From an uncultured Prevotellaceae bacterium (GTDB lineage: Bacteria > Bacteroidota > Bacteroidia > Bacteroidales > Muribaculaceae), in assembly GCA_946409635.1 (NCBI GenBank), contig CAMJXD010000014.1, forward strand, positions 1 to 33,946: 33,946 bases of DNA, in the 5' to 3' direction. The translations under genes and the position numbers were made by a program. Within the stretch, counting starts at the first letter, position 1, and every line of letters begins with the position of its first letter. The notes below the pieces were generated by a model. The model did no database searches. It saw only the letters and a list, made by a program, of their open reading frames with translations, and was not told the origin of the DNA. This document shows, piece by piece, positions 1 to 7,613 of this stretch.

Positions 1-137
1 TGTACCTGGAGCCGAGCATCGGCATCGACAACATCTTTGACAAGGTGGACCGCCGTATCGACTCATCCAACCGCAAGTATGCCCTGTATTCCCCAGGACG
101 CATGCTCGTGATTGGTCTGAAATTGAAAATCAAGTAA
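1..137 (+). CDS. C-terminal end of a TonB-dependent outer-membrane receptor (partial)
   Basis: Only the last 44 codons are inside the window, read from base 3 to the TAA at 135-137. The peptide contains a segment typical of the last strands of a TonB-dependent receptor barrel (PSIGIDNIFDK, then YSPGRMLVIGLKLKIK at the end), including the common 'N-I-F-D-K' turn and 'P-G-R' before the final strand. The family imports large substrates across the outer membrane using TonB energy. Because it lies directly upstream of the corrin operon, a BtuB-like corrinoid receptor is a reasonable guess, but the substrate cannot be read from this fragment. A terminator follows, so it is probably not co-transcribed with the cbi genes. 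Confidence 0.75.
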   Translation, partial: YLEPSIGIDNIFDKVDRRIDSSNRKYALYSPGRMLVIGLKLKIK

Positions 138-155
138 CCTTATATTGCAATTATT

Positions 156-191
156 ATGGAGGTTTGTCGTGAGACAGTTCCTCCATTTTTT
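156..191 (+). terminator. Rho-independent terminator after the partial receptor gene
   Basis: A 7-bp stem (ATGGAGG at 156-162 with CCTCCAT at 180-186) encloses a second small stem (TGTC/GACA) and is followed by a run of six T's at 186-191. It sits 19 bases after the receptor stop codon and separates that gene from the cbi operon. Confidence 0.8.
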
Positions 192-201
192 AATCTTTTG
201 T

Positions 202-209
202 TAAATTTG
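202..209 (+). promoter_or_regulatory. Bacteroidetes -7 promoter box for the cbi fusion operon
   Basis: TAAATTTG matches the Bacteroidetes sigma-ABfr -7 consensus TAnnTTTG. It ends 8 bases before the ATG at 218, so the predicted transcript start falls within a few bases of the start codon and leaves almost no 5' leader. No clear -33 TTTG element is visible at the right spacing. There is no room for a riboswitch between this box and the gene. Confidence 0.55.
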
Positions 210-217
210 CAGTCATT

Positions 218-1618
218 ATGGGAAAGATTATTGTAGCGGGCATCGGGCCCGGCAGTAAAGAGGACATCACTCCCGCAGTGCTTGATGCAGTGCGCGGGGC
301 CGACGCAATCGTGGGGTACAAGTACTATTTCCAGTTCATCGAGAAATATGTTCCCCAGGGTTGTGAGTGTATCGACACGGGTATGAAAAAGGAGCGGGAA
401 CGCGCTCTGCAGGCCTTTGAGCTGGCCGAGCAGGGAAAGACCGTCGTTGTCATCTCATCGGGCGACGCTGGCATTTACGGCATGACACCGCTCATCTATG
501 AGATGAGGCGGGAGCGTGGCTCGGACGTGGAAATCACCTCCTTGCCAGGTATCTCGGCTTTCCAGAAAGCCGCTTCGCTGTTGGGTGCTCCCATCGGCCA
601 TGACCTGTGCATCATCTCGCTGAGCGATCTGATGACCCCATGGGAGGTCATCGAGCGTCGCATCAAGGCCGCCGCCCTAGGCGATTTTGTTACAGCCGTC
701 TATAATCCCAAGTCCAATGGCCGCTACTGGCAACTTTACCGCCTGGTGGAACTGTTCCTGCAGCAACGGTCGACCGATACCCCCGTGGGGTATGTGCGTC
801 AGGCAGGGCGTGATGAGCAGGAAACCAAAGTGACCACCCTGGGCGAGTTTGACCCCGAGCAGGTGGACATGTTCACCGTGGTCATCATCGGCAACTCGCA
901 GTCCTACATCAACGACGGTCACATCATCACGCCACGCGGCTATTACCGCGAGCAGGCCAACCGCGAGTTGAAACCAGGCCAGCAAATCATGATCAACTCT
1001 TTCCGCACCATCGAGAGCGAACTGCGCAACAAGGACATCCCTCTTGACCACAAGTGGGCATTGCTACATGCCATACACACAACGGCCGACTTTGAGATGG
1101 AGCGCATCCTCTATACTGATGACCATGCCGTGGAGACCCTCTATAACAAGGTGGCTAACGGAGAATTAAAGACCATCATCACTGATGTCACAATGGTGAC
1201 CAGCGGTATTCGCAAGGGCGCGCTTACACGGCTCGGCATGGAAGCGAAATGCTACTTGAGTGACCCGCGCGTTGCCGAAATGGCCACTGCACAAGGCATC
1301 ACCCGCACCCAGGCGGGCATCCGTCTGGCCGTCGAGGAACACCCTGATGCGCTGTTTGCTTTCGGTAACGCCCCGACAGCCTTAATGGAGTTGTGCGACC
1401 TTATTCGCAAGGGCAAGGCCCATCCTACAGGCATCATTGCTGCACCCGTGGGTTTTGTCCATGTGCGCGAATCCAAACACATGGTCAAGCCCTTCAAGGA
1501 CATTCCCAAAATCATTGTCGAGGGACGCAAGGGCGGCAGCAATCTGGCCGCAACCCTGTGCAACGCCATTTTGACCTTTGACGATGCCCAACAACTTAAG
1601 CCCGGCCGAGACCTGTAA
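218..1618 (+). CDS. cbiHC: Fusion of precorrin-3B C17-methyltransferase and precorrin-8X methylmutase (CbiH-CbiC)
   Basis: Two enzymes of corrin-ring synthesis in one 466-residue chain. Residues about 1-245 are a CbiH/CobJ SAM-dependent methyltransferase: the N-terminal GIGPG loop, SSGDAGIYGM, and the long LPGISAFQKAAS...SLSDLMTPWEVIE signature of the C17-methylating, ring-contracting enzyme. Residues about 255-466 are a CbiC/CobH methylmutase, which moves the methyl group from C11 to C12 to form cobyrinic acid: SFRTIESE, the histidine in ALLHAIHTTADFEM, DVTMVTSGI, GNAPTALMEL and PVGFVHVRESK. Both halves are near full length. This is the first gene of a four-gene operon of fusions. The ATG at 218 follows a promoter box directly. 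The TAA lies at the edge of an intergenic repeat. CbiH and CbiC act at separated steps, so the fusion is not explained by consecutive reactions. Confidence 0.95.
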   Translation: MGKIIVAGIGPGSKEDITPAVLDAVRGADAIVGYKYYFQFIEKYVPQGCECIDTGMKKERERALQAFELAEQGKTVVVISSGDAGIYGMTPLIYEMRRERGSDVEITSLPGISAFQKAASLLGAPIGHDLCIISLSDLMTPWEVIERRIKAAALGDFVTAVYNPKSNGRYWQLYRLVELFLQQRSTDTPVGYVRQAGRDEQETKVTTLGEFDPEQVDMFTVVIIGNSQSYINDGHIITPRGYYREQANRELKPGQQIMINSFRTIESELRNKDIPLDHKWALLHAIHTTADFEMERILYTDDHAVETLYNKVANGELKTIITDVTMVTSGIRKGALTRLGMEAKCYLSDPRVAEMATAQGITRTQAGIRLAVEEHPDALFAFGNAPTALMELCDLIRKGKAHPTGIIAAPVGFVHVRESKHMVKPFKDIPKIIVEGRKGGSNLAATLCNAILTFDDAQQLKPGRDL

Positions 1619-1686
1619 AACTACGAATCACATGAATTTAACGAATAATTTATTAGAGTAATTAGCGAATTTCGTAGTTCATAAAC
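1617..1686 (+). repeat. Intergenic repeat family A, copy 1 (imperfect inverted repeat)
   Basis: About 70 bp between cbiHC and cbiET. The left arm begins AAAACTACGAAT and the right arm reads GCGAATTTCGTAGTTC, so the ends can pair (ACTACGAAT with ATTTCGTAGT) as an imperfect hairpin. It aligns over most of its length with 2886-2952, and its left arm matches the sequence at the cobD/cbiB junction (22694-22726, minus strand). The upstream stop codon touches the left end and the next ATG is 11 bases beyond the right end. Confidence 0.75.
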
Positions 1687-1697
1687 AAGAGAGATAT

Positions 1698-2909
1698 ATG
1701 AAGTTTTATGTGATAGGCATCAGTGACGCGCCGCGGCCTTATCTGCCGCCAGAGGTGATCCGCATCATCTGTAATGGGCGCGTTTTCTCGGGCGGCAAGC
1801 GCCACTATGGACTTATTGCGCCCTACTTGCCCGAGGGGGCACAGTGGATTGAAATCACCGCTCCGCTGGATGCGGTTTTCGAGCAATATCACGATGAGGT
1901 GATTGTGTTCGCCAGCGGTGACCCGTTGTTTTTCGGTTTTGCCAACACCATCAAGCGCAAGATGCCTGATGCCGAGATCGTTCTCTACCCCACATTCAAC
2001 TCTCTGCAAATTCTGGCGCATCGTTTAGTCATGCCTTACCATGACATGCGTGTCGTTTCTCTCACGGGGCGACCTTGGCCCGAATTTGACCGAGCACTCA
2101 TCGAGCGGACTAGCAAAATCGGTGTGCTGACCGACCGAGAGCACACGCCAGCCGCCATCGCCCGCAGGATGCTGGAGTATGGCTACAACGGCTATATGAT
2201 GCATGTGGGCGAACACTTGGGCAATCCCAATGAGGAACGAATTTCAACCTTGACGCTTAAGGAGGCGGTGGAGCGAGATTTTGACTATCCCAACTGTCTC
2301 ATCTTGGTCGGTAATGACCCGAGACCGCGATATTTTGGCATTCCTGAGAGCGAATTTGCTTTGCTCGATGGTCGTGAGAAGATGATTACCAAAGCGCCCT
2401 TACGCCTGCTGACCCTTCAAACACTGGACCTGCCGCAAAAAAACGTCCTGTGGGACATCGGTTTCTGCACCGGCAGCGTTTCCATCGAGGCGCGGTTGCA
2501 GTTCCCGCACCTGCATGTCGAGGCGTTTGAAATCAGACCGGAGTGCGAGGCATTGATGTGGGAGAACAGCCGACGATTTGGCACACCTGGCATTAATTAC
2601 CATATTGGCGACTTCCTAGACGCTGACATTGAAAACCTGCCGCGTCCCGATGCCGTGTTCATCGGTGGCCATGGAGGCCGCCTCAAGGAAATCATTGCAC
2701 GCGTGCTGACTGTCCTTGCTGATGGTGGCTGCATCGTGATGAACAGCGTCACCTCACCCATGGTTCACACCGACAGCCACCAACTGTTTAACGAGGCGTG
2801 TGCCGAGTTTGGCTTGACACAAGAACCAGCCACACGCATTATCCTGAACGACAACAACCCGATAGAAATACTCAAATGCAGAACAAAAACTACGAATTAC
2901 TCGCACTAA
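1698..2909 (+). CDS. cbiET: Precorrin-6B/cobalt-precorrin-7 C5,C15-methyltransferase and decarboxylase (CbiE-CbiT, CobL type)
   Basis: A 403-residue CobL-type fusion that methylates C5 and C15 and removes the ring-C acetate carboxyl. Residues about 1-205 form the CbiE methyltransferase of the tetrapyrrole-methylase fold (MKFYVIGIS start, FASGDPLFFG, VSLTGRPW, LILVGND). Residues about 215-400 form CbiT, a class I SAM methyltransferase with the SAM loop DIGFCTGSVSIEA, EIRPEC as the acidic loop and DAVFIGGHGG. The GxGxG loop is altered to G-F-C-T-G, which may be a lineage feature. The length is normal for CobL. The last residues (about KTTNYSH) are encoded by the start of the family A repeat, so the C-terminal tail seems to have been supplied by repeat DNA. 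It is second in the operon, 79 bases after cbiHC. Confidence 0.95.
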   Translation: MKFYVIGISDAPRPYLPPEVIRIICNGRVFSGGKRHYGLIAPYLPEGAQWIEITAPLDAVFEQYHDEVIVFASGDPLFFGFANTIKRKMPDAEIVLYPTFNSLQILAHRLVMPYHDMRVVSLTGRPWPEFDRALIERTSKIGVLTDREHTPAAIARRMLEYGYNGYMMHVGEHLGNPNEERISTLTLKEAVERDFDYPNCLILVGNDPRPRYFGIPESEFALLDGREKMITKAPLRLLTLQTLDLPQKNVLWDIGFCTGSVSIEARLQFPHLHVEAFEIRPECEALMWENSRRFGTPGINYHIGDFLDADIENLPRPDAVFIGGHGGRLKEIIARVLTVLADGGCIVMNSVTSPMVHTDSHQLFNEACAEFGLTQEPATRIILNDNNPIEILKCRTKTTNYSH

Positions 2910-2952
2910 ACAAATAATATTTGTGTAATTAGCGAAATTTGTGGTTTTTAAA
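2886..2952 (+). repeat. Intergenic repeat family A, copy 2
   Basis: It shares the string AAAACTACGAAT at its left end and GTAATTAGCGAA near its right end with copy 1, in the same order and spacing to within a few bases. It overlaps the last seven codons and stop of cbiET and ends 14 bases before the ATG of cbiGF. Confidence 0.75.
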
Positions 2953-2966
2953 TAGTGACAATTGAT

Positions 2967-4739
2967 ATGCAGAAGATAGCCGTAATACCCGTTAGCGACG
3001 AGGGTCGCCATTTAGCCGAAACCCTCCAGCAAGAGTTCCAAGCCTCAGTCATCAAACGTGCCGAGGTCGCAAAACATTGGAAAGGTTTTGACGCCTTTAT
3101 CTTCATCGGTGCCATGGGCATTTGCGTGCGTACGATAGCACCGTTGATTGAGGATAAACACATCGATCCAGCAGTCATTTGCGTGGACAGCATGGCTAAC
3201 CATGTCATTTCGGTTTTGTCAGGTCATGTGGGCGGAGCCAACGACCTGACTCGCCAAGTGTCATCGGCATTGGGCGCTGAGTCAGTCATTACAACCCAAA
3301 GCGACAATGCGGGACTGTGGGCATTGGATACGTTGGAAGAACGCTTCAACTGGACCAGTGCCAGCGAGGACAACATGAATGCGTGCATCTTTGCTTTTGT
3401 CAACCGCAAGCCTACCGCCTTGTTTTTGGAGGTGCGCGACGAGGGTACCGATTATCTGGAAAAGACCATTCCCGATCACGTTACCATCATCAACGACCTT
3501 AGCGAAGCTGACCCCAAGAAATACCGCTTGCTCATCATGGTGACACCCTACTGCCGTTATGCTCCTGAGGGAATGTTGTCGTTGCATTTCGTGCCCATGG
3601 TGGGCACCATCGGCTTTGGCTTGGCTCATCACCCCGAGGACTATAAGTTCATCTATGACCAGATGGACGAGGCTTTGGCCGAATGGGGCATCCTGCCCTG
3701 TGCCTGTCGCTACTGTACGATAGACGTTAAAGCCGACGAGCCGTTTGTGCAACTATTAAAAGATGGCTATGACGAGGAGATTGAGTTTTTCACGGCAGAG
3801 CAGTTGGCCGCCGTTAAGGTGCCCAATCCGAGTGAAACGGTGGCCAAGCATGTGGGGACGCCCAGCGTGTGTGAGGCAGCTGCTATCCTGGGTTCCAACC
3901 ACGGCAAACTCATCGTGCCCAAAATCAAGGGCAAGAATTTCACTGTGGCTTTGGCCATCGATCGCCAATACTTGCGTGACGAGGAAGGTTTTATCGAGAT
4001 TGTCGGTGCAGGGCCGGGCGATCCAGACCTGGTGTCGGTACGTGGTCGCAAGATGCTGGAACGGGCCGACTTGATACTGTATGCGGGATCCTTGGTTCCG
4101 CGCGAGTTGACCTCGTGCGCCAAGCCGGGCGCTGTGGTGCGCAGTTCGGCAGGCATGAACTTGGAGGAACAGTGTGAGCTGATGAAGGAATTCTATGATC
4201 AGGGTAAATTCATTGTGCGTCTGCACACGGGCGACCCGTGCATCTTTGGAGCGATACAGGAGCAAATGGCTTTCTTTGACCAGCATGGGATGCATTACCA
4301 CATCACACCTGGCATTTCTTCGTTCCTTGCCGCTGCTGCCGAGTTGCGCAGCCAGTTCACCATCCCTGAGCGCACCCAGACCATTATCCTGACGCGTGGC
4401 GAGGGCCGCACGCCCATGCCCGAGAAGGAGCAGCTGCACCTGCTGGCCAAGAGCCAGAGCACCATGTGCATTTTCCTGAGCGCCGCCATCGTGGATGACG
4501 TGCAGCGGGAATTGCTCATGGAGTATCCCGAGGATACGCCTGTTGCTGCCTGCTATCACCTCACTTGGCCCGACCAACGCATCTATCGCGGCGTGCTGAA
4601 AGACCTTGCCAAAATCGTCCATGACAATAACCTCACGTTAACCACGATGCTCGTCGTGGGTGAGGCCATCGACAACCGCAAGGGCTTGTCGGAACTCTAC
4701 AATAAACATTTCACCCATTTGTTCAGAAAAGGGAATTAA
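2967..4739 (+). CDS. cbiGF: Fusion of cobalt-precorrin-5A hydrolase and cobalt-precorrin-4 C11-methyltransferase (CbiG-CbiF)
   Basis: A 590-residue fusion starting at the ATG at 2967. An in-frame GTG at 2955 would add four residues, but MQKIAVIPVSDEG is the usual CbiG beginning. Residues about 1-340 are CbiG, which opens the delta-lactone and releases acetaldehyde: GHVGGAND in the N-terminal part, then IDVKADEP and FFTAEQLAAV in the C-terminal part. Residues about 345-590 are CbiF/CobM: IVGAGPGDPDLVSVRG, ADLILYAGSLVP, RLHTGDPCIFGAIQEQ and TPGISSFLAAAAEL. The two act in consecutive steps (C11 methylation, then lactone opening), so the fusion makes sense as channelling. The glycine-rich GIGCRRG-type motif usual near the middle of CbiG is replaced by GFGLAHHPED. 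Presence of CbiG marks the anaerobic, cobalt-early pathway. It is third in the operon. Confidence 0.95.
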   Translation: MQKIAVIPVSDEGRHLAETLQQEFQASVIKRAEVAKHWKGFDAFIFIGAMGICVRTIAPLIEDKHIDPAVICVDSMANHVISVLSGHVGGANDLTRQVSSALGAESVITTQSDNAGLWALDTLEERFNWTSASEDNMNACIFAFVNRKPTALFLEVRDEGTDYLEKTIPDHVTIINDLSEADPKKYRLLIMVTPYCRYAPEGMLSLHFVPMVGTIGFGLAHHPEDYKFIYDQMDEALAEWGILPCACRYCTIDVKADEPFVQLLKDGYDEEIEFFTAEQLAAVKVPNPSETVAKHVGTPSVCEAAAILGSNHGKLIVPKIKGKNFTVALAIDRQYLRDEEGFIEIVGAGPGDPDLVSVRGRKMLERADLILYAGSLVPRELTSCAKPGAVVRSSAGMNLEEQCELMKEFYDQGKFIVRLHTGDPCIFGAIQEQMAFFDQHGMHYHITPGISSFLAAAAELRSQFTIPERTQTIILTRGEGRTPMPEKEQLHLLAKSQSTMCIFLSAAIVDDVQRELLMEYPEDTPVAACYHLTWPDQRIYRGVLKDLAKIVHDNNLTLTTMLVVGEAIDNRKGLSELYNKHFTHLFRKGN

Positions 4740-4743
4740 TTGT

Positions 4744-4778
4744 CCGTTGAATGCTGATGCCGCTGAAAACTGAAAACA
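4744..4778 (+). repeat. Intergenic repeat family B, copy 1
   Basis: The 35 bases before cbiJD contain GTTGAATGCTGATGCCGCTG followed by AAAACTGAAAACA. The same element with small changes and an extra ACAACCGAC-like unit lies at 14653-14697, directly before another ATG. The A-rich right end forms the leader of the gene. Confidence 0.7.
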
Positions 4779-6533
4779 ATGATACTCGCATTTGGTGGAA
4801 CGACTGAGGGCCGCATAGCGGCTAAGGTGCTCGAGGAATCGGGTACCGCCTACTACTATTCCACCCGTAGCGATAAGCAGGACATCCAACTCGTGCATGG
4901 CATCCACGTTACTGGTGCAATGGAGGTGCCCGAGATGGCCGCTTTCTGCCAGGCACATGACATCCGGCTTTTAATTGACGCAGCCCATCCGTTTGCTATG
5001 AATCTGCACCGCAATGTTGTCGACCTTGCTAGACAAATCGGAGTGCCGATCATTCGCTATGACCGCATCTATCCACCTCATGACAAAGAACTCTTCTGGT
5101 GCAAGGATTATGATGATGCCATTAGCCAATTAAAGGCACATGGCGTTCATCGCTTGTTGGCACTAACAGGCGTCAATACCATTGCGAAACTGCGTGATTA
5201 CTGGGATGGACATGAATGCTGGTTCCGTATCCTGAACCGCGACGAATCGTTGACCGGGGCGCAAAAGGCAGGTTTTCCTGCAGACCACCTCGTTTTCTAC
5301 GAGAAAGATGATACGGCATCGTTGATTGAGCGACTGCAGCCCCAAGCCATCATCACCAAGGAAAGCGGCGTGAGCGGTGGCTTTGACGAAAAAGTTGAGG
5401 CAGCCCGACAAGTGGGTATTAAAGTCTTTGTCGTGGAACGGCCCGAATATCCATCTTTGCCTGGTGCTTTGATTAAGCACGTCAACGGCCCTCATGGTCT
5501 GCGGCGGATGGTAGAGCAACTCTTGCCCGATTTCTATCCGCTTCACAGCGGCCTGACCACGGGCACCTGCGCGACTGCAGCTGCCATTGCCGCCACACGA
5601 CGCTTGACCACTGGTGAGATGCCCGAACAGGTGCCTGTCATCCTGCCCGATGGCGAGACAATTGATGTCGAAGTGACCTATGGTGACAGCTATGCTGCCG
5701 TGTTCAAGGAGGCAGGCGACGACCCTGATGTGACTAACGGCATCGAAATTCGCGCCCATGTTGAGCCCAGCGATCATTTCGAGATTCATGGCGGCGAGGG
5801 CGTAGGTCGGTTTACGGTACCTGGCTTTGACTACCCCCTAGGTGAACCCGCCATTAACAAGGCCCCTCGCCAGATGATGAGAGAAAATATTAAGGAAAAT
5901 GTGAGCATCACCATCAGTGTGCCAGAGGGCGCGGCAATAGCCCGTCGCACCTTCAATCCGCGGCTGGGCATCGAGGGCGGCATCAGCATCATCGGCGTCT
6001 CGGGAATCGTTAAACCCTTCAGCGAGGAAGCCTTTGTGGCGAGCATCCGCAAATGTATGCAGGTCGCCAAGGCATCGGGCAGCGACCGCGTTGTCATCAA
6101 CAGCGGCGGCAAGAGTGAGCGCTTTGTAAAAGCGCAATATCCCGACCTGCCACAGCAAGCCTTTGTAGAATATGGCAACTACATCGGTGAGACTCTGGCT
6201 ATCGCTCATGAACTTGACATCAAGGATGTCACCATGGGCGTGATGCTGGGCAAGGCCGTCAAACTCGCTGCAGGCAACCTCGACACCCATAGTCGCCGCG
6301 TCACAATGGATAAAGAATTTGTAACAACCATGCTTCATGAAGCGGGCATTGAAATCGATATCAGCGACCTCACCCTCGCCCGCGAGCTGTGGAACAGGAT
6401 CTCACAAGAAAAAATACAGGACTTTGCCACCGTTGTCATCAACCACTGCTCCCGCTACTGCGCCCCCCTACTCCCCAACGGCCACCTCACTATCCTCTTG
6501 ATTGATGATAATGGGAAGATTTATTACTCGTAG
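4779..6533 (+). CDS. cbiJD: Fusion of precorrin-6A reductase and cobalt-precorrin-5B C1-methyltransferase (CbiJ-CbiD)
   Basis: A 584-residue fusion. Residues about 1-245 are CbiJ/CobK, the NAD(P)H-dependent reductase of cobalt-precorrin-6A: MILAFGGTTEGR at the start, DAAHPFA, LLALTGVNTI, ITKESGVSGGF and ERPEYP. Residues about 253-584 are CbiD, which methylates C1: LHSGLTTGTCATAAA at its start, VTNGIEI, GEGVGRFT, GEPAINKAPRQM, NPRLGIEGGISIIGVSGIV and THSRR. The two act one after the other (C1 methylation, then reduction), though they are joined in reverse order. CbiD belongs only to the anaerobic pathway. It is the last gene of the operon. Its 3' end overlaps the convergent btuC by 10 bases, leaving no space for a terminator. 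Confidence 0.95.
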   Translation: MILAFGGTTEGRIAAKVLEESGTAYYYSTRSDKQDIQLVHGIHVTGAMEVPEMAAFCQAHDIRLLIDAAHPFAMNLHRNVVDLARQIGVPIIRYDRIYPPHDKELFWCKDYDDAISQLKAHGVHRLLALTGVNTIAKLRDYWDGHECWFRILNRDESLTGAQKAGFPADHLVFYEKDDTASLIERLQPQAIITKESGVSGGFDEKVEAARQVGIKVFVVERPEYPSLPGALIKHVNGPHGLRRMVEQLLPDFYPLHSGLTTGTCATAAAIAATRRLTTGEMPEQVPVILPDGETIDVEVTYGDSYAAVFKEAGDDPDVTNGIEIRAHVEPSDHFEIHGGEGVGRFTVPGFDYPLGEPAINKAPRQMMRENIKENVSITISVPEGAAIARRTFNPRLGIEGGISIIGVSGIVKPFSEEAFVASIRKCMQVAKASGSDRVVINSGGKSERFVKAQYPDLPQQAFVEYGNYIGETLAIAHELDIKDVTMGVMLGKAVKLAAGNLDTHSRRVTMDKEFVTTMLHEAGIEIDISDLTLARELWNRISQEKIQDFATVVINHCSRYCAPLLPNGHLTILLIDDNGKIYYS

Positions 6534-7555
6534 GAGGTTTTGCGGCGGCGGAAGAGGACGTAGATGATGATGGGCGCGCCGACGAGGGCGGTGACGCTGT
6601 TGACGGGCATAGCACCCTCGAAGCCTGGGGCGCGGGCTATCAGATTACAGATTAAGGCGAGGACTGCACCACACAGGGCGGTGGCGGGCATGAGCCGCCA
6701 GTGGTCGCTGGTGCGGAACAAGCCGCGTGCCAGATGAGGCACAGCCATGCCAATGAACATGATGGGGCCGCAATAGGCGGTGACGATGGCGACCAGCGTG
6801 CCTGAGCAGATGATAATCCAGGTGCGGGCCCGCTTGACGTTAACACCCAGGTTGGCGGCATAGCGGTCACCCAGCAGCATGGCATTCAATGGCTTTACCA
6901 ACAGGAAACTCAACGGCAACAAGATGCACATGAGTACAACAAAAAGTATCATCTCGTCACCCGAAACACGTGAGAATGAACCGAGTCCCCACACCACAAA
7001 GGCCTTGACATCCTCCTCGGGGCTGAGGAATTTTAATACTCCGATGATGGCAGTGGCCAGGTAGCCGATCATCACACCGATAATCAGCAGGGTGACGTTG
7101 CCCCTCACCTTGCCCGAAATCCAGACAATGAGCATCATCACGGCCAGGGCGCCAATGATGGCGGCGACCGAAACGGCGGCGTCACCTAGATAGCCAAGTG
7201 AACTCAGTGCCACCCCACCCAACTGGCCCGAGAGCAACACGACAAAGGCGACGCCCAGGCTGGCACCGTTAGAGATGCCCAAGATGGACGGGCCCGCCAG
7301 CGGATTATGGAAGATGGTCTGCATCATCAGACCGCTCACGGCAAGACCCGCACCTGCCACAATGGCGGTGAGCACCTGCGGCAGACGGGAACTCAGGATG
7401 ATATTGGTCCAGATTTCGCTCTCGCTGCCCTGACCGATGAGGATGCGGCAGATGTCGGCCACGGGAATCCTGACCGATCCAATAAACAGGTTGACAATCA
7501 CCATCACCAGGATGGCCACCACGAGAGCCATCATCAAGGACAACGTTCTTCTCAT
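6524..7555 (-). CDS. btuC: Corrinoid/iron-siderophore ABC transporter permease (BtuC/FecD family)
   Basis: A 343-residue integral membrane protein of the FecCD/BtuC family, with about ten hydrophobic segments in the usual order. Family signatures are LPQVLTAIVAGAGLAVSGLMMQTIFHNPLAGPSILGISNGASLG near residues 57-101, GLGSFSRVSG in the middle and MFIGMAVPHLAR near the C-terminus, the region contacting the ATPase. The permease moves substrate from the binding protein across the inner membrane. Cobalamin is the likely substrate because of the surrounding genes, but siderophores or heme cannot be excluded by sequence alone. It lies 58 bases downstream of btuF, with a 9-bp tandem repeat between them. 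No ATPase gene follows: the reading frame ends inside the 3' end of cbiJD. Confidence 0.88.
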   Translation of the reverse strand: MRRTLSLMMALVVAILVMVIVNLFIGSVRIPVADICRILIGQGSESEIWTNIILSSRLPQVLTAIVAGAGLAVSGLMMQTIFHNPLAGPSILGISNGASLGVAFVVLLSGQLGGVALSSLGYLGDAAVSVAAIIGALAVMMLIVWISGKVRGNVTLLIIGVMIGYLATAIIGVLKFLSPEEDVKAFVVWGLGSFSRVSGDEMILFVVLMCILLPLSFLLVKPLNAMLLGDRYAANLGVNVKRARTWIIICSGTLVAIVTAYCGPIMFIGMAVPHLARGLFRTSDHWRLMPATALCGAVLALICNLIARAPGFEGAMPVNSVTALVGAPIIIYVLFRRRKTSYE

Positions 7556-7567
7556 CTTTCTTTAGTT

Positions 7568-7609
7568 TCTAGATATTCTAGATGATCTAGTTAGCCTAGA
7601 TGGTTTAGT
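7568..7609 (-). repeat. 9-bp tandem repeat TCTAGANNN between btuF and btuC
   Basis: Between btuF and btuC, TCTAGA-like hexamers recur every 9 bases with variable trinucleotides between them (starts at 7568, 7577, 7586, 7595 and a degenerate one at 7604). Read on the minus strand, its end (TAGAATATCTAGAAACTAAA) matches the end of the repeat before cobT, and the btuC ATG follows a few bases later. Confidence 0.75.
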
Positions 7610-7613
7610 ATTA

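Noticed and set aside
3756-4622. 288-codon minus-strand frame
   Set aside because: It is antisense to cbiGF and has no start context or recognisable family.
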